A DNA stretch of 64,000 bases from Corallococcus sp. NCRR. GTDB taxonomy: Bacteria > Myxococcota > Myxococcia > Myxococcales > Myxococcaceae. Numbering within the stretch: the stretch's first letter is position 1; each line of letters opens with the position of its first letter. The stretch is taken from contig NZ_CP114039.1 in assembly GCF_026965535.1 (NCBI RefSeq), positions 3,658,001 to 3,722,000 on the forward strand, in the 5' to 3' direction. Made by a program: the position numbers and the translations under genes. This document shows positions 1 to 11,293 of the stretch, one piece after another. Under the pieces are notes generated by a model. It made no database searches, was not told where the DNA came from, and worked only from the letters and a program-made list of their open reading frames with translations.

Positions 1-107
1 ACGGACAGCGTCAAGCAGAGAGCGGCGGCGATGGCACGGAGCGGCATGGCTGGAGGGAATCTATCCGGCTTGCTGGGGTTCTGGGCCACCAATAGATTCC
101 CCGCCCC

Positions 108-1006
<899 letters not shown>

Positions 1007-1010
<4 letters not shown>

Positions 1011-1762
1011 AGCGTCTCATCGCCGTATCCGCAGTCCTCGCCTCCCTGACCGCCGGCGCCTACGTGCTGCCCGGCGGCTCCATCCTGCGGCGCATGGCCA
1101 CCGCGCGGGAGGAGAAGCGCCTGTCGTCCTTCCGCGTGGAGGGCTCCGTCATCTTCTCCGCCACGGCCGTGGCGGAGGCCGGGGCCGCCCTCAACGTCCC
1201 CACGGACCGCCCGGAGCTCCAGGGTGACGGCGTGCTGTCCGTGAAGATCCCGGGCCGCTGCCGCTTCGACGCGAGCTCGCCCGACAGCAGCCTCAAGTCC
1301 GCCACCGTGCAGGCCTCCGGCAAGAAGCGCGTGGTGGAGGGCAAGGAGCTGCCCTCCATCTCCGTGCTGGTGACCCAGGTGTGCGCCATCCTCGCGCAGG
1401 ACGCGGGCAGCGTGCAGGACACCAAGCTCGCCCAGGAGGCGTACCTCCAGGGGCTGGGCATCAACACGAAGGTGACGTCGCTCGCGCGCTTCGGCGGCGA
1501 GGTGGCCTACGTCCTGGGAGACCCCGCGGAGAACAAGCCCCAGTTCTGGGTCTACAAGGACGCCTTCCGGCCCGCGCGCCTGCGCTACTCGGACGCGTCC
1601 GGGGCGGCCTGGGACGTGCGCTTCCTGGACTACGCCTCGCCGGCCACCGGCGACTGGATGCCCCGCACCGTGGAGGTGTGGAAGGCGGGCCAGCGCGTGG
1701 TGCGCTTCACCGCCCTCAAGGCGGACAACCGCTCGGCCGTGCCGGACACGCTCTTCAAGTAG
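1007..1762 (+). CDS. secreted or membrane-anchored protein of unknown function
   Basis: A 251-residue protein starting with GTG inside the stop of galU. The N-terminus (M-K-R-L-I-A-V-S-A-V-L-A-S-L-T-A-G-A) is a signal peptide or anchor. The rest is rich in beta-strand-like segments. The second half (a run of F/W/V-rich strands ending in P-D-T-L-F-K) has the flavour of LolA/LppX-type lipid-binding folds, but no family signature is clear enough for a call. There is no lipobox. Coupling to galU suggests an envelope role; that is inference only. Confidence 0.8.
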
Positions 1763-1789
1763 CGGCCCCCGCTTCGATTCGCTTGCGAT

Positions 1790-1849
1790 GGGCGGGGCTG
1801 ACGGTGAAAGTCCCGCCCGTTCCAGGACCGGGATTTCCCCGGTTCCTGG
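1790..1849. other. two tandem hairpins between genes
   Basis: Two dyads lie back to back in the 103-base gap before the glutathione S-transferase gene. The first pairs GGGCGGG (1790-1796) with CCCGCCC (1812-1818). The second pairs CCAGGA-CCGGG (1822-1832) with CCCGG-t-TCCTGG (1838-1849), with a one-base bulge. Neither is followed by a T-run. The second ends just before the Shine-Dalgarno GGAGG at about 1853. They could end the upstream transcript or fold the 5' leader of the next gene. Confidence 0.4.
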
Positions 1850-1865
1850 CTCGGAGGCGATTCGC

Positions 1866-2474
1866 ATGAAGCTCTATGGCAATCCGATGAGCACGTGTAC
1901 CCGCAAGGTCCTCACCGTCCTGGCGGAGAAGGGCCACCAGGCCGAGTTCATCAACATCGACCTGATGAAGCACGAGCAGAAGACGCCCGAGCACATCGCC
2001 CGCCAGCCCTTTGGCGTGGTGCCCGCGCTGGAGCTGGACGACGGCTTCATCATGTACGAGTCGCGCGCCATCGCCCGCTTCCTGGACCGCACCCTGCCGG
2101 GCCCGTCGCTGACGCCCGTGGACCCCAAGGCCTACGCGCTGATGGAGCAGTTCATCGGCGTGGAGCAGTCCTACTTCTCCGGCCAGGCCATGAAGATCGT
2201 CATGGAGCGCTTCCGGGGCACCAACAACGAGGAGAACGTCGCCAAGGGCCGCGAGGGCATGAAGCGCCCGCTGGAGGTCCTCGACGCCGCGCTGGCGAAC
2301 CGGCCGTTCCTCGCGGGCAATGACTTCACGCTCGCGGAGGTCTGCTTCGCGCCGTACATGGAGTACCTCTTCGCCATGGGCGAGAAGGACACCATCGCCC
2401 CGTACAAGAACGTGATGGCCTGGTGGGACCGCGTGTCCAACCGCCCGTCCGTGAAGAAGGCCCACGGCCGCTAG
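1866..2474 (+). CDS. glutathione S-transferase family protein
   Basis: A 202-residue cytosolic enzyme of the GST fold, probably conjugating glutathione to electrophiles or acting in stress protection. The thioredoxin-like N-terminal domain starts M-K-L-Y-G-N-P-M-S-T-C-T-R-K; the S-T-C-T-R stretch is at the position of the catalytic Ser or Cys. It continues with the cis-Pro motif G-V-V-P-A-L and the Y-E-S-R-A-I glutathione-binding loop. The all-helical C-terminal domain has the usual N-capping-type motif near F-T-L-A-E-V. The ATG at 1866 follows GGAGG by about nine bases; an earlier in-frame ATG (1788) would add 26 residues that fit no GST. The order of motifs looks phi/beta-like. The substrate is not predictable. 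Confidence 0.93.
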   Translation: MKLYGNPMSTCTRKVLTVLAEKGHQAEFINIDLMKHEQKTPEHIARQPFGVVPALELDDGFIMYESRAIARFLDRTLPGPSLTPVDPKAYALMEQFIGVEQSYFSGQAMKIVMERFRGTNNEENVAKGREGMKRPLEVLDAALANRPFLAGNDFTLAEVCFAPYMEYLFAMGEKDTIAPYKNVMAWWDRVSNRPSVKKAHGR

Positions 2475-2502
2475 GCCGCCCGCACGACCCTCTTTCGCTC
2501 AA

Positions 2503-2550
2503 GGCCTCCCGGGCCTCTTCCGACCCTGTCCTCCAGGGCCGGGAGGGGCC
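2503..2550 (+). terminator. possible terminator after the GST gene
   Basis: GGCCTCCCGG (2503-2512) pairs with CCGGGAGGGGCC (2539-2550) with a two-base bulge. The downstream sequence (CTTCGTGTTTCC) is only weakly T-rich. The rest of the 2475-2800 gap shows no gene, tRNA or other clear element. Confidence 0.35.
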
Positions 2551-2800
2551 CTTCGTGTTTCCAGACGCAAGGGGAATGTCAGACGCCCGGGGCACAGTGG
2601 ATCCCGGGTGCAGGACGGGCGGGCCGGGGACGTAGAGCGGCAAGAGGGCGGTCATGGAGCAAGAGCACTTCGCGCTGGGTGGTTTTCCGCGGTCACAGGG
2701 AGCGACCCCCGCTCGCGGTTCCATTCCGTTGCGGACGCGGCGTACGGAAGTGGGAAGGGAAGTGTCGCAGCGGGATCCCGCCGGTACAGTGCGCCCCGTC

Positions 2801-5047
2801 GTGAGCGCCACCCCTGCCCAACTTGCCTCTGTCGCCGTGGGCCGTCCCGTGCGCGGGGAGTTCACCTACCTGGTGCCGGAGGCGCTCGCCGGCAACCTCG
2901 CCCCGGGCCAGCGCGTGCTCGTGCCCTTCGGCCGGGGCATGGCGCTGGGCTTCTACCTGGGGCCCGCGAACGCGCCGGTGGAAGGGGGCGTTCGGCTCAA
3001 GCCCATCCAGCGCGTGCTGGAGGACTCGCCGTCCCTGCCCAAGGACCTCATCGCGCTCCTGCGCTTCACCGCGGAGCACTACCGCTATCCGCTGGGCGAG
3101 GTGATCCGCGGCGCGCTGCCGCCGGGCCTCTCCACCGCGGTGGATGAGAAGGAAGCCAGGCCGGACATCCAGTTCTTCGTGGAGGCGCTCGTCACGGAGC
3201 TGCCCCCCGCGCTCGCCCGCGCTCCGGCGCAGGCCGCGGTGCTCCAGTACCTCCTGGCGGTGGGCGGAAGGGCGCCGCTGGACGAGGTGACGCACGCCAT
3301 CCCCGGCGCGCGCGAGACGCTGAAGAAGCTGGCCACGCGCAAGTTCGTGAAGTGGGTGGAGGTGACGCTCCAGCCCGGTGTGCGCGAGGGCCTGGTGCAG
3401 AACCGCCCGGACCGCCTCACCCCGGAGCAGGCCCTGGCGGTGAAGGAGCTCCAGGGCGCCGTGGACGTGGGCGGCTTCCAGCCGTACCTCCTGCACGGCG
3501 TCACCGGCAGCGGCAAGACGGAGGTGTACCTGCGCGCGGTGGAGCACACGCTCGCGCGCGGCCTGGGCAGCCTGGTGCTGGTGCCCGAAATCGCGCTCAC
3601 GCCGCAACTGGTGGGGCGCTTCCGCAGCCGCTTCGGCGGCGACGTGGCGGTGCTGCACTCGGGGCTCAAGGACCGCGAGCGGCTGTTCCACTGGCAGGCG
3701 CTGCGCAAGGGCACGGTGAAGATCGCGGTCGGCGTGCGCTCCGCGGTGTTCGCGCCGGTGGAGCACCTGGGGCTCATCGTCGTGGACGAGGAGCACGACC
3801 CGTCCTTCAAGCAGGACGAGAAGCTGCGCTACCAGGCGCGCGACCTGGCGGTGGTGCGCGGCAAGCAGGCCGGCGCGGTGGTGGTGCTGGGCTCCGCGAC
3901 GCCTTCGCTGGAGACGCTCCAGAACACGCGCTCTGGCCGCTACAAGCTGATTGAACTGAAGAACCGCGTGGACGACCGGCCCATGCCCTCCATCAGCCTG
4001 GTGGACCTGCGCGTGGAGCGTCCGCGCGAGGGCCAGGTGACGGAAGAGGCGCCCATCCTCAGCCCGCAGATGCTCCAGGCCATGGAGGAGACGGTGGCCA
4101 AGGGGCAGCAGGTCATCCTGTTCCTCAACCGCCGCGGCCACAGCACCATCCTGCTGTGCGAGGTGTGCGGCCTGTCGCTCAAGTGCCACGACTGCGACGT
4201 GTGCATGACGCACCACCGCTCGCAGAACCGGGTGGTGTGCCACTACTGCGGCGTGGCGTTCCCCGTTCCGAACGCCTGCCGCGAGTGCACCGGCCCGCTG
4301 CTCAAGCTCGGCATCGGCACGGAGCGCGTGGAGGCGGAGGTCCTGGAGCGGATGCCACACGCACGCGTGGCGCGGCTGGACCGGGACTCCGCGACGAGCG
4401 CGGAGAAGCTCACGGAGCTCTTGGCGTCCTTCGCGCGGCGTGAAATCGACGTGCTGGTGGGCACCCAGATGGTGGCCAAGGGGCACGACTTCCCGGGCGT
4501 GACGCTGGTGTGCGTGGTGATGGCGGACACGTCCCTGGCGATTCCTGATTTCCGAGCCGCTGAGCGGACCTTCCACCTGTTGACCCAGGTGGCGGGGCGC
4601 GCGGGGCGCGGGAAGGACCCGGGCCGGGTGCTGGTGCAGACCTACAACCCGGACGCGGAGCCGGTGAGGCGGATGCTGGCGCACGACTTCGACGGGTTCT
4701 CCAAGCAGGAGCTGGAGTGGCGCAAGGCGCTGGCCTATCCGCCCTTCGCGCGCATGGCGGCCGTCCGGCTGGAGGGCGAGCACCCGGAGCAGACGGCGGG
4801 CGTGGCGCGCTTCCTGGGGAACCTGGTGGGACGCCACATGCCACCGGCGTCGGCGGGGGTGCGCCTGCTGGGTCCGGCCCTGGCGCCCATTGCCCGCATC
4901 CGGGGCAAGACGCGCTGGCAGTTGCTCCTGAAGGCGCCGACACATGCGGCGCTCGCCCCACTGCTCGCCCGGTTGGAGGCGGCGTTGGCGGATGTGCCGA
5001 ACGGAGTGAAGGTCGTCATCGACGTGGATCCCGGGGCCATGCTGTAG
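2801..5047 (+). CDS. priA: primosomal protein N' (replication restart helicase PriA)
   Basis: Restarts stalled replication forks by binding fork DNA, unwinding the lagging arm and loading the primosome. The 748 residues match the usual 730-750. After an N-terminal 3'-end-binding domain (R-G-E-F-T-Y-L-V-P) comes the helicase with Walker [13 protein letters not shown], Walker B D-E-E-H, and the zinc-binding insertion with eight Cys arranged as C-x2-C pairs (about residues 450-495). Helicase motifs V and VI ([11 protein letters not shown] and Q-V-A-G-R-A-G-R) follow. I chose the GTG at 2801 because the conserved protein begins S-A-T-P-A-Q; the ATG at 2654 would add 49 residues unlike any PriA. 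It ends 16 bases before the giant coiled-coil gene. Confidence 0.97.
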   Translation: MSATPAQLASVAVGRPVRGEFTYLVPEALAGNLAPGQRVLVPFGRGMALGFYLGPANAPVEGGVRLKPIQRVLEDSPSLPKDLIALLRFTAEHYRYPLGEVIRGALPPGLSTAVDEKEARPDIQFFVEALVTELPPALARAPAQAAVLQYLLAVGGRAPLDEVTHAIPGARETLKKLATRKFVKWVEVTLQPGVREGLVQNRPDRLTPEQALAVKELQGAVDVGGFQPYLLHGVTGSGKTEVYLRAVEHTLARGLGSLVLVPEIALTPQLVGRFRSRFGGDVAVLHSGLKDRERLFHWQALRKGTVKIAVGVRSAVFAPVEHLGLIVVDEEHDPSFKQDEKLRYQARDLAVVRGKQAGAVVVLGSATPSLETLQNTRSGRYKLIELKNRVDDRPMPSISLVDLRVERPREGQVTEEAPILSPQMLQAMEETVAKGQQVILFLNRRGHSTILLCEVCGLSLKCHDCDVCMTHHRSQNRVVCHYCGVAFPVPNACRECTGPLLKLGIGTERVEAEVLERMPHARVARLDRDSATSAEKLTELLASFARREIDVLVGTQMVAKGHDFPGVTLVCVVMADTSLAIPDFRAAERTFHLLTQVAGRAGRGKDPGRVLVQTYNPDAEPVRRMLAHDFDGFSKQELEWRKALAYPPFARMAAVRLEGEHPEQTAGVARFLGNLVGRHMPPASAGVRLLGPALAPIARIRGKTRWQLLLKAPTHAALAPLLARLEAALADVPNGVKVVIDVDPGAML

Positions 5048-5063
5048 ACTCCCGGGCTCCCCC

Positions 5064-8000
5064 ATGGGCGCCTCGGTCCTCCTCGTACACGACGACATCG
5101 CCACCATCGCCGCCGTCCGGCGACTGCTGTCCCGCGAAGGGCACGAGGTCATCCTCGCGACCTCCGCCGCGGACGCGCTCATCGCTTTCGGGCATCACCT
5201 GCCGGAGCTCATCGTGCTCGCGCCGGGCGTGGAGAGCGACCGCGGGCGCGTGGTGCTGGAGGAGCTGGTGCAGCACCCCGAAGGCCACAAGGCGCGGGTG
5301 CTGCTCCTGAGTGAGGCCATCGAGGGCTTCAGCGCGCCGGTGGCGCCGCTGCCCCTGGACGGCCCGAGCTTCGTGACGCTGGTGGACACGTTGATCCGCG
5401 CGCCGGCGGAGGCGGATGGCTGGCGCGTGGTGGAGAACCGGACGCTGGGGGAGCCGGCGAAGGGGAGCGCCCCGGCGGACGAAGACTGGCATGTGACGGC
5501 GCCGCGCTCGGTGGGCGGGGACCCCGCGCTGGCGAACGCGCTGTTCGGGGACCTGGCGCCGCTGAACCAGACGGACTGGGAAGTGGCGGCGATGACGCGC
5601 GAGGAGCGCAGCGCGCACGCCGTGCACCAGCAGCGCGAGCGCAGCATGAACGCCGCGCTGGAGCAGGCGCACCTGGAAGTGGAGACGGAGGCCATCGCCT
5701 CCATCGACTCCGCGCTGTCGGTGGGCACGAAGTCGCAGTGGGCCGGAGCGGAGGGGGAGGGTGACTCCGGCGAGGCGTGGGGCGAGGAGGATCCGGACGC
5801 GAGCGTCGGCAGTGAGTGGGACGCGGAGCCGCCGAACGCGGAAGGGGCGGACGAGGGCCGTTCCTCGGAGGCGCGCACCACGTTGCGCTTCCCGTTCCCG
5901 AACGCCGAGGGCGAGAATGCGCCCGCCGAGGGGCGGCTCGCGTTCCGTGAGGAGCCGCTCACGCCGCCGGGACTGAAGCCGGTGAAGCCCGCGCCGAAGC
6001 TGGGGGACGAGGGGTTCTTCGACGTCGACTCGGACGAGGACGGCGGGGCGGCGAAGGCTGCGGAACCGGAGGGCTCGGAGCCGCTGGCGTGGAAGGAACT
6101 GGAGCCGGATCCGGAGCTGCGTGCGTCTCCGGGCGGCGTGGAGGATTCCGACGAGACGGACTTCGGTTCGGTCGCGGACGACGTGGCGGCGGAGGAGCGG
6201 GCCGCGGCTGTCGCGGCGAGTGCTCCGGAGGAGGACGCGCCCTCGGAGCCGACCGCGGAGGAGCTGGCGGCGGCGGGCCTGTCGAACTGGGATGTGCTGG
6301 AGGCGGACCTCAAGGCCTCCGCCGAGGCGCGCGAGCGGGACGAGGACTCCTCCTCGGACGACGCGAAGCCGGTGGGTTCGGACTGGTTCGATTCAGAGAC
6401 CGTCGAGGAGGCGAAGGAGGAGGGTTCCAAGCCCCTCCAGTGGGCGGAGCCCGCGAGCCCGGCAGATGCGGCACCCCCGAATCCAGCCAGGGCGGAGTCG
6501 CGCGAGGGTGGGACGGCGGACAGCGCCGCGCCGAAAGTGAATCCCGAGAGGCCGCTGCGTGTCGCGGCCCGTGTCCCGTTGCGCTCGTCGGGAAAGAGCA
6601 GCGCGGGCGTCGTGGCGACCGTGGGCGTCTCGTCCGCGAGCCCGGGCGATACGACAGGCGGCACGTCCACGCGTCCGGGCAACGAGTCCGGAGTGGGAGC
6701 CGAGGGCCTGAGCGACCCGTCCGGAGCTGGAGCGGCGAGGGCCAGCGGCACCGACGCGCATCCGGGAGACAAGGCCGGAGCAGGAGATGCGGCGTCGTCG
6801 CCACCGCAGGTGCCAGGCGGCCTGCAGCGGGCGAACAAGACGCGCGCCCAGGAGCAGGAAACCCCTGCTCCAGCGCGCACGGACGCAGCCGAGTCATCAT
6901 CGGACCTCGCCGCGGAGCTGGAATCGCTGCGTGAGGAGCTCGCGCTGGCCCACGCCGCCATCGAGGAGGCCGAGGCGCGAGCCGCGGACGCGGAAGCGCT
7001 GGCCGAATCGGAGCAGTCGCTCCGCGTCGAGCTGGAAGAGCGCATCGCGAGCGAAGAGCGAGCACGCGAAGACGCGCGGCTCGAAGCGGATGCCGAGGTC
7101 GAGGCCCGGAGCGCCGTGGAGGTGCGGGCCGAAGCGGAGGTCCACGCCCGCGCCCGCGCCGAGTCCCTGTTGAAGCAGGCCTCGGCGGCCAAGGAGGCCT
7201 CGGAAGTCCAGGCCGAATCGGCGACGGAGGCCCTCGCGGAGGTCGAGGCGCGGCTCGCCTCCGAGGCCGGAAGCCGCGTGGAGGCTGAAGCCCGCGCGGA
7301 GGCCGAGGCGCGTGACCGCCGTGAAGCCGAGGCCCTCGCGGAGATGGCCCGGCTCGAGATGGTCGAGCTCGAGAAGCGCCTCGCCACGGAGGTCCAGGCG
7401 CGCGAGGAGGCCGAGCTCCGGGCCCGCCAGGAAGCGCAGACGCGCGAGGAGGCCGAAGCCCGCGCCGAGCTGGAGCAGGCCGCGCGCACGGACGTGGAGG
7501 CGCGGCTCGAAGCCGAGATCGAGGCAAGACTCGCGGCCGAAGCCCGCGCGGAAGCGCGTCAGCGAGCACAAACCGACTCCGACACGGCGGAGAGCGAGGA
7601 CGCCGCGCTCCGTGCGGACCTGGAGTCGCGGCGCGCCGAGGCGGAGGCCAGGGCCGAGGCCGAGGCGAAGGCCCGCACCGCCGCCGAAGCGAAGGTGAAG
7701 CACTCCGCGCAGGCGCTGTCCCTGGTGGAGGTGCGAGCCCACCAGTTGGCCCAGTCGCTGGCCGAGTCCGAAGCGAAGTCGAAGCAGTCCGCGCAGGCGC
7801 TGGCCCAGGCGGAGACGCGGGTGCAGCAGGCCACGCAGGCGTTGGCGCAAGCCGAGGCGAAGGCGAAGCAGTCCGTGCAGGCCTTGGCGCAGATGGAAGC
7901 CAGGGCGCAGCAGCTGGCGCAGGTGCTGCTTCAGGGCGAAGCCAAGGCAAAACAGTCCGCCCAGGCCGTGAGCCAGGCCGAGGAGGCCCGAGCCGCCGCG

Positions 8001-10712
8001 GAAGCCACCGCCGAACGGAACGCCGAAGCCCTGGCGCAGGCGGAAGCCCGGGCGACGAAGGCCGAGGAAGCCCTGGCCGAAGCCCAGGTCCGCGCGGAAG
8101 AGGCCGAAGCGGCGAGGCAGCAGAACGAGACGCGCTTCGCGGAGACCCTGAGCCAGGCCAACGCCCGGATGGAGCAGCTCAAGCAGGCCCGCCTGCGAGC
8201 CGAAGCCCAGGCCGCGCAGCCAGCCGAAGCCCTGCTCCAGGCGGAAGCCCGGGTGGAGCAGCTGACGCAGGCCCTGAAGCAGGCCGAAGCGCGAGCCACC
8301 GAAAACACCGAGCAACTCAAGCAGGCCCAGGCCGAAGCCGAGGCCCGCGCGGAGCAACTCCAGCAGCTCCAGGCCAACTCCGGGACCCGCGAGGGCCAGT
8401 TCACGCAGGTCCAGGCCGAAGCCCAGGCCCGCATCGAACAGCTCAAGCAGGCGCTCACCGAAGCGGAAGCGCGAGCGGAGCAGTTCACGCAGGAGCGCAC
8501 GGAAGCGGAATCCCGCGCGGACCGGCTTGAGCAGGCACGCACCGAAGCCCAAGAGCGAATCGAGCAGCTCACCCAGGCGCGCACGGAAGCCGAAGCCCGC
8601 GCGGATCAGCTTGAGCAGGCACGCACCGAGGCCCAAGAGCGCATCGAGCAGCTCACGCAGGCACGAGCCGAAGCAGAGGCCCGTGCGGAGCAATCCCTCC
8701 AGGCGCGCACGGAAGTGGAAGCCCGCGCGGATCAACTCGCGCAAGCACACGCCGAAGCCGGGTCGCGCATCGAGCAGCTCACGCACGCACTCGCGGATGC
8801 CCAAGCGCGCATCGAGCAGCTCACGCAGGGGCGCGCCGAAGCCGAGTCGCGTGCGGAGCAGTCCACCCATGCGAGCACCGATGCCCAGGCGCGCATCGAG
8901 CAGCTCACGCAGGGGCGCGCCGAAGCCGAGGCGCGCATCAAGGAACTCACGCAGGCTCGCACGGAAGCCGAGTCGCGCGCGGAGCAGTCCACTCACGCGA
9001 GCACCGAGGCCCAGGCGCGCATTGAGCAGCTCACACAGGCGCTGACCCAGGCCCAGGCCCGGGCGGATCAACTCGCGCAGTCCCTCGCCCAGGCGGAGTC
9101 CCGCGCCGAGCAGTCCACGCACGACGCGGACGAGCTCGCCCGGACCCGCCTGGCCCAGGCCGAACAGGCCCGCGCCGAAGCGGAAGCCACCGCTGAACAG
9201 CAGCTCCAGGCCCGCACCGCCGCGGAAACCCGCGCCCTCCAGGCCGAGCAGAAGGCCGCCGAAGCCACCGCCAGGGCCACGTCCGAAGGCCGCCTGCGCA
9301 CCGTGCTGGAAGTCCGCCTCGACTCCGAGGCCCGCGCGCGCCAGGACATCGAGGCCCGCCTCGAAACCGAGTCCCAGGCCCGCACCGCCGCGGAGTCCCG
9401 CCTCGCCGCCGAGACCCAGGCGCGCACCGAAGCCGAAGCCCGCGCCCGCTCCGAATCCACCGACCTCACGCAGGCCCGAGACACCCTGCAAGCACAGCTC
9501 GACCAGCTCCGCGAGGAGTTCGCCCGCGAGCGCGAGACCCGCACCCGGCTCGAAGCCGAAGCCGTCGAACAGCGCCTCCAGGCCGAACGCGAGCGCGCGG
9601 AGCTCGAAGCCCGCGCGCAGCGGGACGCGGAAGAAGCCGCGGCCCAGGCCCGCGCCACCATCATCCCGCTCGAATCGCCTGGCCGTCCGGAGATGGCGGT
9701 GGCCCGCAGCGGCAGCCTCACGCAGGAGGGCCTCGCGCGCCTCATCCTGCGGCTCTGCGACGCGCGCATGGAGGTGCGCCTGGAGCTCAAGGTGATGAAC
9801 GCCTTGCGCGTCCTCTGGCTGCGCGATGGAACCCTCGTCGGCGCCGCGTCCTCCGCGCAGGGCGAGTCCCTCGTCGACCGCGCCCGCGCGGACGGCCTCA
9901 TCGACGCGCGCCAGGAAGCCGAGCTGCGGCTCGTGCGCAGCGCCACCACCGGCACGCTGCTGGAAGCCCTGCGCGGGCGCGGCTACGTGCGCGAAGCCGA
10001 ATCCGTCCCGCTGGTCCAGCGCTACACCGAACAGGTCTTCCTGGACGCGCTCTCGGAGCCCTCCACGCTCTACCGCCTGGTGCCAGAGCCCGCGCCCCAT
10101 GAGGTCGCGCTCGCCGCCGCCACGCGCCCGCCGCTGCACCTGCTCGCGGAAGGGCTGCGCAACACGCTCACCGCCGAATCACTCCTGGACGCGGCGGGCT
10201 CCCTGCGCGCCCAGGTCTCCCGAGGCGACGCGCACATGCCCCCCGCGGACTTCGGCCTCTCCTCTCGCGAACTCCAACTCCTCCAGGCCGTGGACGGAGA
10301 ACGCACGCTGGAGTCACTGCTCCTGGGCGCGGGCCTGCCGCAGGACGGCGCGCTCAAGACGCTCGCGGTGGCGCGGACGCTGGGCCTCATCGCGCTGCAT
10401 CCGCCGTCGGAGGACGCGCACGGCGGCCTGCCGCCGGAACTGGACGTTCACCGCCTGGAGGCCAAGTTCGAGGAGATCCAGGACGCGGACTACTTCACCG
10501 TCTTGGGGCTCGCACGCTCGGCCGGCAGCGAGGAGGTCAAGCGGGCCTACGCACTGCTCGCCGCCGAGTTCCACCCGCTGCGCTTCGCCGGTCATCCGGA
10601 CCCCGCGCTCCAGCACCGGGCGCAGCAGATCCGCGCGGTGTTGACGGAGGCCGCGCGGGCGTTGGGAGACGACCGCCTGCGGGGCGAGTACGCCCGTAAT
10701 CTGCTCGACTGA
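5064..10712 (+). CDS. giant pseudo-receiver / coiled-coil / DUF4388-like / J-like protein
   Basis: 1,882 residues in four parts. Residues 1-115 are a response-regulator receiver fold (acidic H-D-D near residue 10) in which the phospho-acceptor Asp is replaced (L-I-V-L-A) and the conserved Lys is absent, so a pseudo-receiver. Residues about 120-600 are a long acidic, low-complexity linker. Residues about 610-1525 are a continuous coiled coil rich in A, E, R and Q with 14- and 28-residue repeats. Residues about 1540-1780 resemble the DUF4388/PATAN-type domain found in many myxobacterial regulators. Residues about 1800-1882 look like a J domain (Y-F-T-V-L-G-L, then A-E-F-H-P-L in place of H-P-D). 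A pseudo-receiver plus long coil is the plan of the gliding-motility proteins AglZ and FrzS, so a polar scaffold is plausible; this is inference. It overlaps the frame before def (TGATG). Confidence 0.93.
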   Translation: MGASVLLVHDDIATIAAVRRLLSREGHEVILATSAADALIAFGHHLPELIVLAPGVESDRGRVVLEELVQHPEGHKARVLLLSEAIEGFSAPVAPLPLDGPSFVTLVDTLIRAPAEADGWRVVENRTLGEPAKGSAPADEDWHVTAPRSVGGDPALANALFGDLAPLNQTDWEVAAMTREERSAHAVHQQRERSMNAALEQAHLEVETEAIASIDSALSVGTKSQWAGAEGEGDSGEAWGEEDPDASVGSEWDAEPPNAEGADEGRSSEARTTLRFPFPNAEGENAPAEGRLAFREEPLTPPGLKPVKPAPKLGDEGFFDVDSDEDGGAAKAAEPEGSEPLAWKELEPDPELRASPGGVEDSDETDFGSVADDVAAEERAAAVAASAPEEDAPSEPTAEELAAAGLSNWDVLEADLKASAEARERDEDSSSDDAKPVGSDWFDSETVEEAKEEGSKPLQWAEPASPADAAPPNPARAESREGGTADSAAPKVNPERPLRVAARVPLRSSGKSSAGVVATVGVSSASPGDTTGGTSTRPGNESGVGAEGLSDPSGAGAARASGTDAHPGDKAGAGDAASSPPQVPGGLQRANKTRAQEQETPAPARTDAAESSSDLAAELESLREELALAHAAIEEAEARAADAEALAESEQSLRVELEERIASEERAREDARLEADAEVEARSAVEVRAEAEVHARARAESLLKQASAAKEASEVQAESATEALAEVEARLASEAGSRVEAEARAEAEARDRREAEALAEMARLEMVELEKRLATEVQAREEAELRARQEAQTREEAEARAELEQAARTDVEARLEAEIEARLAAEARAEARQRAQTDSDTAESEDAALRADLESRRAEAEARAEAEAKARTAAEAKVKHSAQALSLVEVRAHQLAQSLAESEAKSKQSAQALAQAETRVQQATQALAQAEAKAKQSVQALAQMEARAQQLAQVLLQGEAKAKQSAQAVSQAEEARAAAEATAERNAEALAQAEARATKAEEALAEAQVRAEEAEAARQQNETRFAETLSQANARMEQLKQARLRAEAQAAQPAEALLQAEARVEQLTQALKQAEARATENTEQLKQAQAEAEARAEQLQQLQANSGTREGQFTQVQAEAQARIEQLKQALTEAEARAEQFTQERTEAESRADRLEQARTEAQERIEQLTQARTEAEARADQLEQARTEAQERIEQLTQARAEAEARAEQSLQARTEVEARADQLAQAHAEAGSRIEQLTHALADAQARIEQLTQGRAEAESRAEQSTHASTDAQARIEQLTQGRAEAEARIKELTQARTEAESRAEQSTHASTEAQARIEQLTQALTQAQARADQLAQSLAQAESRAEQSTHDADELARTRLAQAEQARAEAEATAEQQLQARTAAETRALQAEQKAAEATARATSEGRLRTVLEVRLDSEARARQDIEARLETESQARTAAESRLAAETQARTEAEARARSESTDLTQARDTLQAQLDQLREEFARERETRTRLEAEAVEQRLQAERERAELEARAQRDAEEAAAQARATIIPLESPGRPEMAVARSGSLTQEGLARLILRLCDARMEVRLELKVMNALRVLWLRDGTLVGAASSAQGESLVDRARADGLIDARQEAELRLVRSATTGTLLEALRGRGYVREAESVPLVQRYTEQVFLDALSEPSTLYRLVPEPAPHEVALAAATRPPLHLLAEGLRNTLTAESLLDAAGSLRAQVSRGDAHMPPADFGLSSRELQLLQAVDGERTLESLLLGAGLPQDGALKTLAVARTLGLIALHPPSEDAHGGLPPELDVHRLEAKFEEIQDADYFTVLGLARSAGSEEVKRAYALLAAEFHPLRFAGHPDPALQHRAQQIRAVLTEAARALGDDRLRGEYARNLLD
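8764..9060 (+). repeat. 42-bp coding tandem repeat inside the coiled coil
   Basis: A DNA-level repeat: the 15-mer around GCGCATCGAGCAGCT recurs with its A at 8769, 8811, 8895 and 9021, that is at spacings of 42, 84 and 126 bases. An 84-bp pair further upstream (about 8517 and 8601) shares long near-identical stretches. 42 bp encode 14 residues, exactly two heptads, so unit gain or loss keeps the coil in register. Confidence 0.8.
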
Positions 10713-10743
10713 TGCCCGGTGGAACGGTTGCCCGTCGCGGTCC

Positions 10744-10765
10744 GGAGGGGTTAAGAATCCCCTCC
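10744..10765 (+). promoter_or_regulatory. hairpin that sequesters the def Shine-Dalgarno
   Basis: GGAGGGG (10744-10750) and CCCCTCC (10759-10765) form a perfect 7-bp stem around the AT-rich loop TTAAGAAT. The left arm is the only Shine-Dalgarno-like sequence and the right arm touches the ATG of def at 10766. The dyad is seen in the sequence; a role in damping translation initiation is inference. Confidence 0.5.
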
Positions 10766-11293
10766 ATGGTTCGCGAGATTCTCATCTGGCCCGACCCCAT
10801 CCTGAAGCAGAAGGCCAAGCCGGTGGCGAAGGTGGACGACAAGGTCCGCGCGCTCATCAAGGACATGTTCGAGACCATGTACGCTGCCGAGGGCGTCGGT
10901 CTCGCCGCCCCGCAGGTGGGCATCCTCCAGCGCATCATCGTCCTGGACACCCGGCCACAGCAGCCGGAGTCCAAGCCCCTGGCGATGATCAACCCGGAGT
11001 TCGTCGCGCTCGAAGGGGAGACGACCTACACGGAGGGCTGCCTCTCCATCCCCGGTGAAGCCGAGGACGTGGACCGCGCCGCCGTCGCCACCGTGCGCTA
11101 CCTGGACGAAGAGGGCCAGGAGCAGACGCTGCGCTGTGACGGCCTGCTGGCCATCGCCGTGCAGCACGAGACGGACCACCTGGACGGCACCGTCTTCGTG
11201 GACCACGTCTCCACGCTCAAGCGCGAGTTCATCCGCAAGCGCATGAAGAAGCTCAAGGCCTCGCGCGACCAGGGCGCTCCGGCGTCCGCTTAA
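10766..11293 (+). CDS. def: peptide deformylase
   Basis: Removes the N-formyl group from nascent proteins at the ribosome. 175 residues, usual length. All three signature motifs are present: G-V-G-L-A-A-P-Q-V-G (residues about 46-55), E-G-C-L-S with the metal-binding Cys, and Q-H-E-T-D-H-L-D-G with the two His ligands and catalytic Glu. The ATG at 10766 gives the normal N-terminus M-V-R-E-I-L-I-W-P-D-P; an ATG at 10712, overlapping the stop of the giant gene, would add 18 residues and is less likely. Its stop codon overlaps that of nth, which runs the other way. Confidence 0.96.
   Translation: MVREILIWPDPILKQKAKPVAKVDDKVRALIKDMFETMYAAEGVGLAAPQVGILQRIIVLDTRPQQPESKPLAMINPEFVALEGETTYTEGCLSIPGEAEDVDRAAVATVRYLDEEGQEQTLRCDGLLAIAVQHETDHLDGTVFVDHVSTLKREFIRKRMKKLKASRDQGAPASA

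Noticed and set aside
2654-2800. N-terminal extension of priA from the ATG at 2654
   Set aside because: The 49 extra residues match no PriA, and the GTG at 2801 gives the usual length.
6897-10139. Long open reading frame on the minus strand opposite the giant coiled-coil gene
   Set aside because: It mirrors the codon bias of the real gene; its product is low complexity (L, G and R) without any domain or start signal.
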